Source: Knufia peltigerae
Lineage: Eukaryota > Ascomycota > Eurotiomycetes > Chaetothyriales > Trichomeriaceae
NCBI GenBank assembly: GCA_030247855.1
Contig: JAPDRN010000103.1
Span: 1-64,000 of the forward strand
Length of the DNA stretch: 64,000 nt
Direction of reading: 5' to 3'
Shown here: in pieces, positions 10,957 through 21,340 of the stretch
Layout: every line of letters begins with the position of its first letter
Position numbering within the stretch: position 1 is the first letter of the stretch
Translations under genes and position numbers: made by a program
The notes under the pieces: generated by a model
Seen by the model: the letters and a program-made list of their open reading frames with translations, nothing else
The model's database searches: none
Told to the model about the DNA's origin: nothing

Positions 10957-11403
10957 TTAGCAGCAGTCCTTGCAGCATTCAAAGCACAAGAGGCCGGCAC
11001 ACCTGGAAATGGCACACAGAGGTTAGTTTTCTTCGTCGTCGTCTCGGAAAGAGAGCGTGGTGAAAGGTGGGACAAGAATTTTCAAAACTCACAGGCCACA
11101 GCAGACATCTTCACCTTCACCACCACCTCGGAGACCGAGCTTGGTAGGTGGCTGAGTCGGGTTCATTGAAGGAGCGGCGGTCTAGTGGAGAAGGAGGGGT
11201 CAGTAAGTACAGACCACGCAAAAGTGATGGTCGAGGAAAGGACAGTGGGGGCAGACGAGAAGGACGAGAGCAATGAAGGGGGTCGGTTTGAAAATTCCTC
11301 CAAAAGGACAGTCAAAACAACTCACAGGCTGCTCAGACACGACATTGTCGGTGGTCATTTCGACCGGTCTGGTGGATTGGTTGTTTTCGGTTTGAGAGTC
11401 CAT
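10957..11403 (-). CDS. Small cysteine-rich CYSTM-like protein, three exons
   Basis: Assembled from exons 11326-11403, 11093-11181 and 10957-11002 (minus strand), 213 nt, 70 aa. Both introns (144 and 90 bp) start GTGAGT and end in AG. The product begins MDSQTENNQSTRPVE, has a Pro/Thr/Gly middle (PTQPPTKLGLRGGGEGE) and ends in DVCCGLCAGLLCFECCKDCC. A Pro/Gln/Gly-rich N-terminus followed by a short hydrophobic Cys-rich C-terminus is the layout of CYSTM proteins, small membrane-associated proteins linked to stress tolerance in eukaryotes. It is too fragmented to show as a single reading frame. Convergent with the 178-aa gene. The splice solution is unique and in frame; the function is by family resemblance only. 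Confidence 0.8.
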
Positions 11404-13259
11404 TGTGTGTAGTATCGTCGTTCCGGTGGGTGGTTGTGGTGGTGTGGTGGTGTGGTGGAATGTGATGAGAGAGACAGAGAGTCGGATCGCAACAGGACGA
11501 TTTGAAGCGAACGATTGATTGATGGTATGATTTTTTGGAGTATTGTGATGAGGTGAGAAACGAAGAAAGGAGAAAGAAGTACGGTGTAGGAGTAATAAGA
11601 GGATGCAGGCACGAGTACTCCGTACTCCGTACTACTCTTACATTTACCAGAAGGGGGGCTAGTAGGGCTGGAAGGGCTGGCAAGGGCTGAAGCACCCGAG
11701 GGGGGCTGACGATCTTGATTCCTCTTCCTGTTCTGTTCCCATCCTTACGAGTTAGAAAACCTGGTCATCGTCTTTTTTTAATCGAGATGAACCCTGTTTT
11801 GAAACCCTTGACGATCTGATCGTTTACCTACTACAATAGGCACTTTTACGTCGACAGACTGTACGAGTAGTACAGAGTACGGTTCACATGACTACAACGG
11901 CGCCGTTACTTCTGTGCTAATATGTACGTACACTCGGGTTCTTTTAATAGTGTTCAAGAGGATCGAAGGTTGTTCAAGATTACAGTACGGAGTACGACAC
12001 GGAGAGAGTACATACAAGATGATGCGACACACAAAAAGTTCTAGTCGATTTGGGATGGGGGATGCATGCTGACGTGGCCCTTGCTCGGGAAGAGGAGTCA
12101 AAAGTGGCATTGGGGGGGGGGAGCTTTTGTTGCTGGATGTGTATGTGTACTGTACGGGAGTAAAAAAAGGTACGGGAAAAACGGAATCCTCCGTCAAAAC
12201 AAGACGCCAGTAACTCCGCTACTAGGAAGAAAACGTTCCCTGGTGGTTGGTTTGTGGTTTATGATGATGGTGGTGGTGGGTTTTGTTGAAATCGAAGGGA
12301 AGTGGTTGGTTCCGTTCATCATCTATTGACAAAATGGCAATAGGCACCTACATAGGTCGTACCCAAGACAGCTAAGAAAAAAGGCTTGTTCGTTGTTAAG
12401 CCTTTGGGGATGTTGTGGGAAAAGCTTAGCCAGGTTGTACAGTACAGTACATACGAGTACGAGTACGAGTACGAGTTGCATGTAAGTACACCGTAACCAC
12501 CCCGTAGTGGAGCCGAACTGATACGTACGGAGTAAACTCGTACCTGGTCCCTAACCTTTACCTAGGAGTTTGGGTGCGTACTTGTGTAGGTACTGTACTC
12601 GTACTCGTACTCTAAAGGTAGAAGTGATGCCCCCGTACACCAGAAAGTGTTCTACCTACGTCGAGGACAAGAGTACAAACAACCCCAAGATTAGGTAAGG
12701 AACTCTACGCAATTCACATTTCGAGCCGCATTTTAGGGGAAAAACCCCGGTCAGTCATAAACGAAAATGTTCAAGGCTGTTGGCAATGACCAAAGTGTCT
12801 CGAACGAAAGCCATATATTACTGTACGAGTACGTGACCCCAGATATGTACATTAATACTCCGTACGTAGTAGGTGCATACCTATGGATTACGGAGTACAA
12901 CCTTGGATATGATACGATAACGCAAGGAGAGCACGCTTGGTATGTATGTACAGGAGTACTCTCATCATCTCGATAACCTAGGTATCTTTCTGAACTCCAA
13001 AGGGTTAAAAAAAGGTCAACGATTGAAACCTCTCCAAAGAGCCCAGACGAGAAAAAAACCCAATGACGTCGCCCCCATACTTGGCCTTGATTCTTTGGAC
13101 TGATTATGTAAACCGATTAATTGCCCCAAATCGTTTCCAAAAGATCGAAGCTGTTCGATGTCAACACACCTCACAATCGTATCCCCAGCTTTTTAGATGG
13201 TTCAATGTCGGGATAGGAAAACCTTCCAAAAAAAAAAAGAAACCAAATCCTGACCCCCG
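11404..13259. other. Intergenic, divergent region with short tandem repeats
   Basis: No supported gene in 1.86 kb between the cysteine-rich gene and MRS2. It is the window's densest area of the TACGGAGTA/TACTCCGTA word (11616-11632 twice, 11986-11995, 12526-12534, 12856-12864, 12889-12898) and carries two inverted hexamer arrays at 12453-12476 and 12595-12612. Confidence 0.6.
12453..12612. repeat. Inverted pair of hexamer microsatellites
   Basis: (TACGAG)x4 at 12453-12476 and (GTACTC)x3 at 12595-12612. The 18 bp at 12456-12473 are the exact reverse complement of 12595-12612, so the pair could form an 18-bp stem with a 121-nt loop. Confidence 0.8.
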
Positions 13260-14675
13260 ATGAGGGTGACCACGGCTATGCGACTGGCGGCATTTACCGC
13301 TCGTCCATTACGTCTACGTCCGAGCTTATGGTCCTCCTCATCAGCCTCAAACTCGATCAAGTCGGGCTTTCAATATGTTGATCCTTGGACTGCCATCTCT
13401 ACCAAGACATTTTCGTCTTCATCTCTTACGACACCAAAAACACCTCGTCACAAGACGTGTCCCGACCGTATCGTGTCACGAGACAGAAAACGTGTCGTCT
13501 CCGCGTACCACCATTCATCCGCATTCTTACGACAAAAAGATGATGATTCTCTTGGGAAATCTTCCACCGTCCGTGATGACGGGTCCAAACCTAATTTGAC
13601 CTCCGCGAGGGACACCGAATTGACGTGTGCATACTTCGACAAGGACGGTTCGTTGCTGTCCGAGCACAGACAACTCACAAAGTCCAAGATAGCAGAGCAA
13701 TTCGAACTCCGACATCGAGATCTGCGGGACATTGACCTTCGCTCTGAATCGGTCACGCGCATCCTCATCCGACCGGCCACGATTCTTTTACAATTCTTCG
13801 ACCTGTGCATGATCATCCAGGCCGATGAGGCTCTCCTCATCAATCTACGCGATTCTCGTTCTAATGGTTCTCAGGATGAAGAGGGAAACGAACACGAAAC
13901 CGAAAATGACAGCGCCAGCAGTACCATGTACGGCGACTTTGAGAGGCGAATGTCGGCCAAAGAAACCGCCGACCTTCCCGAATTACCGTACGAGCTACGT
14001 GCGGTGGAAGCGGCCCTGATCGCCGTCCTCTCCACCATGCGCGAGGACCTCGTCCGGGCGAAACAAGACGCAGAAGAGAGCGCGGAAAAACTGAACCTCG
14101 AGTCCGGTTTCGCCGCCGTCGGTCTCGACCTGCTGTTTGAACATTCTCGACAACTGGGCAAGATCGAACAAAAGGCCCGGCTGGTGCGGGACACGATCCG
14201 TGAGGTCCTCGACACCGACGAGGATCTGGCCGGCATGTACCTCTCCGACAGAAAGGCGGGAAAGTCCCACGAGATCGACGACCACCAAGAGGCCGAGTAC
14301 ATGCTCGAGGCCTACCATACCGCCGCGGACGCCCTGGTCGAGTCGGCCGGTGGCGCCATGGACGTCATGCGCAAGAAGGAAAACACATTCAGGTCGAGCC
14401 TCGACGTGCAACGGAACCAAATCATGTTTCTCGAGGCCAAGGTCGCCATCCACACTCTCGGCGTCGGAGCGGGGACTCTGGTGGCCGGCTTGTTCGGAAT
14501 GAACCTGATCAATTATCTGGAGGAAGCACCGTACGGCTTCCCCGTCATGACCGTCGCGTGTGTCGTCATCAGCTCGTTGTTCTCCGTCAAGGGCATGAGA
14601 AGTATATGGCGCATCCAAAGGTTGAAGGGTATCCAGGGCCAGATGATACCTTCGCGCCGTCACCGTAGACCTTGA
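13260..14675 (+). CDS. MRS2: Mitochondrial inner-membrane magnesium channel, CorA/MRS2 family
   Basis: A 471-aa single-exon protein that carries Mg2+ into the mitochondrial matrix. The N-terminal ~90 residues are rich in Arg, Ser and Thr with almost no acids, a typical presequence. The family core follows: RDLRDIDLR..., RPATILLQFFDLCMIIQADEALLI, LPYELRAVEAALIAVLSTM, a long coiled-coil helix with HHQEAEYMLEAYH, then TM1 ending in the signature GMN at 413-415 and TM2 (PVMTVACVVISSLFSV). The acidic loop after GMN (YLEE) is retained. The C-terminal tail is basic. Start at 13260 is the first ATG in frame after a poly-A-rich leader. The 3' half is much more GC-rich at third positions than the 5' half. 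Confidence 0.95.
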   Translation: MRVTTAMRLAAFTARPLRLRPSLWSSSSASNSIKSGFQYVDPWTAISTKTFSSSSLTTPKTPRHKTCPDRIVSRDRKRVVSAYHHSSAFLRQKDDDSLGKSSTVRDDGSKPNLTSARDTELTCAYFDKDGSLLSEHRQLTKSKIAEQFELRHRDLRDIDLRSESVTRILIRPATILLQFFDLCMIIQADEALLINLRDSRSNGSQDEEGNEHETENDSASSTMYGDFERRMSAKETADLPELPYELRAVEAALIAVLSTMREDLVRAKQDAEESAEKLNLESGFAAVGLDLLFEHSRQLGKIEQKARLVRDTIREVLDTDEDLAGMYLSDRKAGKSHEIDDHQEAEYMLEAYHTAADALVESAGGAMDVMRKKENTFRSSLDVQRNQIMFLEAKVAIHTLGVGAGTLVAGLFGMNLINYLEEAPYGFPVMTVACVVISSLFSVKGMRSIWRIQRLKGIQGQMIPSRRHRRP

Positions 14676-14818
14676 CGTGCGCTTGTGAGGCGACTTTCGG
14701 GGGCGTGGCAACCAGCAAGTGACTATAGTCGGGCAGTTTTAGTCGTCACCTTGGGGTTGTGGGTGGGATCTCCTGGCACTGTATAATAGCGAGACGCAGA
14801 AACTCTGTGTCAGCTCTA

Positions 14819-17350
14819 CTACCCTTTCGACTCAGGTACGGCTTTCGTCAGCAGTGTGACGTCCGGTGCAGCTGCTCTCTGTGATTGAGTCGGTGTCAGC
14901 TGCACGTGCAACTGCATACCATGCCATCGGGCCACCACCTCGCTCCGCTCTTCCTCCGTCGAGGCTTTGGCGTCCTCGTAACCCTGCGTAAAGTGCGCCG
15001 CGAGGATGAAACTCAAAGTGTCGTCGCCGTATTGCTTCCTCAACGCGTCATACGCGGCTCGAATGCCAAACTTCCTGCCGTTCACGGTGATGGCTCTGGC
15101 CGGCATGAGGAGACCGCCTATGCCTTTACCTATGCCCTTGCCGAAGCCTTTCCATCCTCCTGCCCTGGCACCTTTGTAGGGCTGGTACACGACGCCACTC
15201 CACTTCTTGGCGATGTTGATCGGTAGGTGCAGCGCGGTGTAAGCCACGGATCCAAAGTGACTCAAAACAGGGTTCGGTCCGCGATCCCAGGTAAATTGGC
15301 CAGCTTCCACGGGGTACTCGTACGGCCGGTACAGACGAAGCTGGTTGATGTCCAGGAGACCCTCGTTGCTGAGCACGGTGGCAGCGAAGGCGCTCAGTCT
15401 TATGCCACGGCTCACTGGGCTTTTGAACTTGATGAACCACACGGCGGGCCGGTTCGGTGCCAGAGCACATCGGAGACCGTCGACGTTCATTTGCTGATGA
15501 AAGCTTGCTGCTCCCACTTCGCACCCTTTCTCCTCCTTGATCCGGTCGCCAAGTTCCCGAGCCCGTTCGAGCGTCGCGGGCTTGAGCGCTTCCAAGATGG
15601 CATCGGCAAGACGGTCTGCCGTGAGCTCTTTGGCCGGAATGGGTGTTGGACCTGCACCGGCGCGGGCGACCATCGAACCCCAGAATGGCTGGTCACCGAA
15701 AAAGGGAACAATGACAGTCGGCCGACCCAGGGCTATCCCGGCAGCAGTGGTGCCAGCGCCGCCGTGATGAACCACACAAGACACACGCTGGAACAGCCAG
15801 TCATGGGGACAATTACCTAGCATGAACACTCCTTCGGGCTTGCCGAGGGCATCACCACCGAGGCCACCCCAGCCTTTGGAGACAAGCGCACGTTGTCCAG
15901 TCTTTTTCACCGCGTCAAAGATGAGTTTGGTCATTGCGTTGGGGTCGTCGACCACGATGGAGCCGAAGCCAATGTACACCGGTGGCGGACCCGCGGCGAG
16001 GAACTCTGCGAGGTCTGGGTTCGGACGGTAGCTGGATGCCATGTTGAGGAAGAAGAAGCCTGAAATTGTGATGTGAGGTCCCCAGTCTTTGGGCTTTGGG
16101 ATAAGTGCTGGAGACCTAGTTGGTTCAAATCAATACATGATTTCAAAAAGGCCGTCTCGAGGTTCCATGCTTACCAGCAATATGTGTATGGTATTCGCAG
16201 TTTATACAACATGTCTACCGCCGCGGCTTGGGACAGCGCGCCTAGTCCAAGAGTCTCTGTTCTGAAATTGTTGGTGATGTCGCCTAGACCTTCCCACGTC
16301 ATCATGTCGACGAGAGTGTAGCTCATTTCGTTGGCCGCCCATCCGCTTGCGTTGTTGGACGTGTGGATATTTGCTATGGGTTGTGGAAACTCGCGAGTCG
16401 GCGACCATGGCATGCTGCGTCGGAGAACGCGCGCGTCAGTACTCGTCATAACGACCTAATTGGCTTGTAGCCTGGACCGCGAAAGGGAGGATCAATGCCA
16501 AACTTACGTAAACATCAGATGCAGAGGTACTCCCAGCTTCTGTGCACAATGGATATGGGCGAAGCTAGGCGGGTTGGCGATGATGGCGTTGGCGATAAAC
16601 GGTTTTTTTCGTGGACCACCACCACTGCTGTTGGCGTGATGGGAATCGTTGACCTCGTCGCTATCGGCACACGACTTCCAACACCCCTCGAGAATCTCGG
16701 CCATGCCCTTTCTACGTTTGCCCACGTCGCCTTCTCGGAGTGACTTCACACCTGGTATGAGACCCGGATTCTTGACCATGAAGGCCATGAGCTCAGCGGG
16801 GTCACCGCCGATGTCGAAGAATTCCAGGCCATGTTCTTCGACGAACCCCTTGAAGGTTCCGTGGGTGGCCAATCGTACACGATGACCGTATTGGTTCTTC
16901 AGCACCTGTCCGAGTGCGACAAAGGGTTGGACATCGCCTCGAGAGCCGACGACTTGGATCACCACGTTGAGCGGCGGTGGTGGGTTGAACGGCACGCCCT
17001 CTTGGTCCACGAACGGCGGCGGCGGTTGGCCTAGTTCCTCTTCATGGATTTGGTTCAGGTTCAAATTGATCTGGTTGAGCTGTTCCGTGAGTTTCGAGTT
17101 CTCGGTGATGTTGATGTCGACGCGTCCATCGTCTATGTAGAGGTAGGCACAATGTGAATCTAGATGTCGTCATCGTGGTGGGGGAGAGTAGAGAACCTCA
17201 CTCACCTCGTACGACTGTCTGCGTGCTCAGGCCATTTTGCTCATGATCAAGAGTTCCCGTGGTGGCATCGTATGTCGATACGCGCCTTAGACCCCCACTG
17301 GGTCGTTTCTCATCATCTGTGTCTTGGATGGGCGTGGACCTTGAATCCAT
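14819..17350 (-). CDS. Sterol 3-beta-glucosyltransferase-like UDP-glycosyltransferase
   Basis: Assembled from exons 17206-17350, 16508-17132, 16175-16414 and 14819-16115 (minus), 2307 nt, 768 aa; introns 73, 93 and 59 bp. The start ATG (17348-17350) opens a short exon ending VVR-D that splices to DGRVDINITENSKL. The family-28 N-terminal domain shows NVVIQVVGSRGDVQPFVALG and ATHGTFKGFVEEHG; the donor-binding half shows PPPVYIGFGSIVVDDP, NCPHDWLFQRVSCVVHHGGAGTTAAGIALGRPTVIVPFFGDQPFWG, the UDP-sugar HHGGAGTT motif. It resembles Atg26/UGT80-type sterol glucosyltransferases but lacks the PH and GRAM domains of Atg26, as many filamentous-fungal paralogs do. About 270 residues follow the catalytic domain. 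Next to a broken regulator and P450, it may be the surviving member of a cluster. Confidence 0.9.
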
Positions 17351-17856
17351 GTTTGAATGGGTTCATCAAGAGCCCCCTCGACCTTTTAAGAATCAATGAA
17401 TGACAAGAAAGGAAAAGAGAAAGGAATCTGCAAGTGAACGAGGTGACTCTAGCGACTGTCACCGGCCAAAAACTCCCCGATGATTCAAATTAGCAAGGGC
17501 ATATTTGCCTTTTGGAGGGGTTGTGCTTCTGTTGTGTGACCGTCGATAAAGATACATAGGTAATTAAATTACCTTGAGATACCTGCCTGAGATCCTCCGA
17601 GGATTTGTTATTTTTTGCACAGGGGTCCAGATTAACAAGGGCAACATTCCAGATCGCGTATCGGCGCATACAGAGTATTTCAACACAATACAATCACGTG
17701 GTTTGAGTACAACGTCTCGATACGCTTCGATACGTCTTGGCGCGGTCTTTACATCTCTTGGCGCGTTCAGTTTCGATGTCACACGTGTACAAGGACGCTG
17801 AAGGAGTTAACAAGGGGTTCGATGCAACTTTGATCGGTGAGACATACGCCCCTCGG
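17351..17856. other. Intergenic, glucosyltransferase promoter
   Basis: Lies upstream of the glucosyltransferase and downstream of the broken transcription factor. Small direct repeats occur around 17715-17765 (CGATACG and TCTTGGCGCG, twice each). No gene is seen. Confidence 0.55.
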
Positions 17857-19880
17857 CTAGAACTCATTGCTATCCAGTAGGTGTCTTGTGGTAGGATCTC
17901 GGTAACCACGATGCCCAGGTCTCCTCGCCTCATCCCAGGAAGCTCGACAGAACGTCTCCAGTAAATGGCAGACGTTCTCCATCTTATCCTCGTCCATACT
18001 GCGCAGTAGCTCTGTGTTGAGCAGACCGCGAATCTCAGCTTCCACAAACATATATGCTAGCTGCCAAAATTCAGGCCCGGCGTCCTGCATGAACCCAATC
18101 TTCTTCCACTCTTCGAGAGGAAAAATGCTGATCTGCGATTTCCATATTCTTATCCAACGGTCAAGAGCTCTCGTCATGGCGGGATAGAGTATTCTCCCTG
18201 TTCCACTTGCACGCGAGGCATGGATAGTACAATGCAAGCCTAGCTGACATATTAGCCCACTGAAATGAAGAGACAGAGGTCACATCGGACCGGCTTACCA
18301 CAAAGAACAAAAAAGAAAATTCATCGGAGACAACTCAGCCAGCCTTGACTTTGCTCTAGGGTTTGATTGACTCTCTAGGAGTTCAGACACACACGCAGAG
18401 AGTGACAGAGCGTTGGCTCTCATTTCCTGCTTTGTGTGTTGCTCGCATGCAGCACTAGTGGTGGCAGAAAAACAGCTTTCTCTGCACATGGGATCGCCGG
18501 TCATTTCCGAGATAGCCAGTCGAGGGTAATGCGCGTGGAACATGGCAAAGTTGCTTTCGATACCAAAGATGAGGTATGCGACTCTAGACCTTCACGTTAG
18601 AAAAGTCAACAGTAAGCCTTGGTGGTCGTCAGTTATCTCACCTTATCCTTGACTCTTTTGCCACAAATCCGTGCCAGTCAAACTCAACCCACTCTCTTGG
18701 TTCCAAATCCAAATATTCATTCTTACTGTCGAAGAGCTTCAAGCCCCGAGCTGCCCGAATTACATCGTTGTATCTCGAGCTCCTAACTCGCCGTCGAGAG
18801 ACGGTGTTGTTGGTGCACATCTGTACAAGCACCATTAAATACGCGGCCTGAAGAGGCTCCAGTGATGTAAAAGGTGGCCGCCAGGAGGGCAAGTCGTTTT
18901 GCAACAGCGTCCTGAAATCTGGATGATTGAAAGCATAGTCCTCGGCGAGATCATAGTAAGCTCGAGCCAGGGAAGCCTCAAGCTCCGAGGAGTAAGCCAG
19001 ACCGATCAGAAAGACTGCAAGCAACAGAGGTGGGTGAACCTTGGCAACATCAAAGGTAGAGAGATGTAGAATCGGGCAATGTGGACTCCAGCAAACAAAG
19101 TAGAGTTCGCAGGAATCTACCACATTCTTTGGGGTGAAGGAATTTCTGAACGCCTCCTGGTCGTACATGCGGCACTCTCTAGTCTGGCCGTCTGGTACAC
19201 GACACAAGGCCGCGAGATCGCGAGTAACCTGCTGCGTAACGGATTAGATATGGTTCGCGTTCTTGTCCAAAAGGAGGCCACCATCAGTCGCTGGTTGAGC
19301 ATGGTTGAGCATCAATGATGTCGTCCAACCATTGCTCGTCGGGGTTCCCAAACAGGAACGTATTCTCAAAGGCTTGAGTCCACCCATCGAAGCATACAAT
19401 CTCTAATGAACCGACGTCCTAAAGAACAAGTGAACCTTCCAAATCCTGTGCTTTCCTGTAGTATGCTGAAATACAGTTGGTCGCAGGGTCGGTATAATTT
19501 AAAAGAAATGGCATTGATGTCCTCCTGCCTTCGATGTTCCGGAATGGAGATGAAGGACGGCCATCACAGAATCGTAGCATATGTCTAGCATCTCTCACTA
19601 GGGGTTCGTGAAGCTCCATGATCGCCTCGCCGCTCACGATCTCCTTCTGGCAGTCTTCGTGGTAGATGCATTGTGCAATCTTCTGGAGACACCGAGTACA
19701 TGGCACTCTCTGGTCGCATGGTACTTTAGCTGTTGCACATTGACTGCAAGCTTTTTTCTTTCGGCCTCGCACTCCTTGCGTTGACAGAAACCCCGCTCCT
19801 TTCTCGCTGCAAGTCTTGGAGTGACGGTGGGCTACATCTCTTGATTGTGTTGCTGTCAGCTTCGAGATATCACTGCCCAC
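17857..19880 (-). pseudogene. Zn2Cys6 transcription factor, broken by two stops and a 10-bp duplication
   Basis: A GAL4-type regulator. The zinc cluster CSQCATAKVPC-DQRVPC-TRC-LQKIAQC (C-x2-C-x6-C-x5-C-x2-C-x6-C) follows a basic GRKKKA. The fungal-specific domain continues with ELYFVCWSPHCPILHLSTFDV and AVFLIGLAYSSELE. Downstream introns splice cleanly (18584-18641; 18260-18298), ending HLLDSNEF at 17857. Three lesions interrupt the middle: an in-frame TAG at 19419-19421 (...GSLVL-stop-DVGSLEIVCFDGW), a tandem GGTTGAGCAT duplication at 19293-19312 that shifts frame, and a TAA at 19244-19246 in the frame restored without the duplication. The N-terminal frame starts right after a stop with GTG and has no ATG before the zinc cluster. 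Calling it a pseudogene rests on all four; a hidden 5' exon remains possible. Confidence 0.85.
19293..19312. repeat. 10-bp tandem duplication inside the transcription-factor relic
   Basis: Two adjacent copies of GGTTGAGCAT. Removing one copy rejoins the frames DDIIDAQP and ATDGGLLLDKN in the minus-strand coding sequence, so the duplication looks like the mutation that shifted the frame. Confidence 0.85.
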
Positions 19881-21085
19881 TCAAATCTCCCAAGGCGCCC
19901 CCCTTCTTCGGGCCCATTTCCTTTGCCCATCGTCGGGAATCATTTGGTCATACCAAAGGTCAAGCCCTGGATCGCGTTCGAGGAATGGAGGAACTACTAC
20001 AAAGACCCTCTTGTGACGGTTTGGCTTGGACGTCGACCGATCATCGTAGCCAACGATGCTTGGTCTGCTTCTGGACTCATGGAGAAGAGGGCACACATCT
20101 ATTCTTCCCGGCCTCACATCATTGTCATGGGTGATGTGTTCAACTGGACAGTCAACAACCAAGTCTGCCAGGTCTACGGTGACAGGTCGAGGAGCCATCG
20201 AAAACTTACGGTAAAGAGCATATTATTTCCCCCGGCCCCTTTCACCCTTTCAGGCTGTTAACACTGTGTTGTAGCACTCAGTTGTTGGCTCTCAAGCGAT
20301 CCGCACCTACCGTGATATCCAAGCTGCCGAGTTCAAAGTGATGACCTGGAGCATCTTGAAAGATGGTACGCTTGCTCGGTAGTTTCCATCATTGGCTGGG
20401 GCGTCGAATCACCAGGAAAAACGACTATGTGGCAAAGCAAGCTCTCGAGGTCATGGCCAATGCGGTAGACGTCGTTATTCCCGGACTATTTTGGATGGAG
20501 TCTCTACCTTTCCTGACGAAGCTACCAAAGTGGCTCTATCCTTTACCACGAGCCATACAAGATCAGGCCAATCTCCTAGCACGGTATCTCTATACCTTGT
20601 CCCTGGAAGGATCTCAAAGCAAACAGGACAGCTTTTCCAAACGACTTATCGAAGAACAGAATGAAAATGGGCTTTCGGACGCGGAGGTTGCAAGCTTGAC
20701 CTCCAACTTGATCGGCGCGCGTGAACACCACCAGTAGCACCATCCTGTCTTGTATCCTGGCCATGTGTGTCTTCCCTGAAGCTCAGAAAAAGGCGTATGA
20801 TGAATTGGACGAGGTTATTGGTCACGATAGAAGCCCAGACTGGTCAGATGAAGCTTGCCTGCCTTATATCGACCCCATCATCAAGGAGACACTACGATGG
20901 CGATCGGTGACAATTCCTGGTGGAATCCCACACGCTCCTATTCAGGACGACATCTACAACGGTTATCGTATTCCGGCTGGTACAAACATAACTGCGAACC
21001 TTTGGACCATCCACCGTCATTCTCGCGAGTTCCCAGATCCGGACAAGTTCGAGCCCGAAAGGTATTTGACTCCAAAACCCGCGAG
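19845..21085 (+). pseudogene. Cytochrome P450 relic (no start, shifted frames, no heme-binding end)
   Basis: Recognisable P450 pieces in order: proline-rich hinge PPSSGPFPLPIVGNHLV; KPWIAFEEWRNYYKDPLVTVWLG; a likely intron at 20211-20274; HSVVGSQAIRTYRDIQAAEF; then a stop at 20380-20382 and a frame change into RRITRKNDYVAKQALEVM...MESLPFLTKLPKWLYPLP; a second shift near 20713-20722 in the I-helix (LIGA / VNTTSSTILS, about two bases missing); K-helix ExxR in IIKETLRW; PERF-type PDKFEPERYL. The N-terminal membrane anchor and the C-terminal FxxGxRxCxG cysteine loop are absent: after ERYL the sequence is unrelated. It cannot encode a working enzyme. Which CYP family it came from is not clear by eye. 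Confidence 0.85.
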
Positions 21086-21129
21086 CCCGAGTTCGATTTC
21101 GATCATCAGTCCAAGATCGAAGATGGTAG

Positions 21130-21340
21130 TTGTAGTGGATTCCTCGAAAGGTACGGCATCGACTTGAATGACGACAAGGAGGACGGCGGACTGGTGCTGG
21201 TTAGGCCTGATTTGTATGTTGGGCTGTCGTGTTGGATGGGGGACGCGAAAGCCGTACTGGAACACCTGAAGCAGTGGTACACGCCAAATCATATCAGTCC
21301 TTACGTGGACAAGTTGATACCAGAGCAACAACGTGGTTAG
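21130..21340 (+). pseudogene. C-terminal fragment of a phenol-hydroxylase-like FAD monooxygenase
   Basis: The frame reads FLERYGIDLNDDKEDGGLVLVRPDLYVGLSCWMGDAKAVLEHLKQW and ends at a TAG at 21338-21340. The pattern YGID...GGLVLVRPDLYVG is that of the thioredoxin-like C-terminal domain of fungal phenol 2-monooxygenases. The FAD-binding and catalytic domains are missing. It lies directly after the P450 relic in a different frame, as if a deletion or rearrangement joined the two. Identification is by motif resemblance. Confidence 0.6.

Noticed and set aside
19419..19440. An intron removing the TAG in the transcription factor
   Set aside because: The candidate donor GTATTT at about 19467 with the CTTTAG acceptor gives a TGA at the junction; the other donor leaves an intron under 20 nt. 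No in-frame solution was found.
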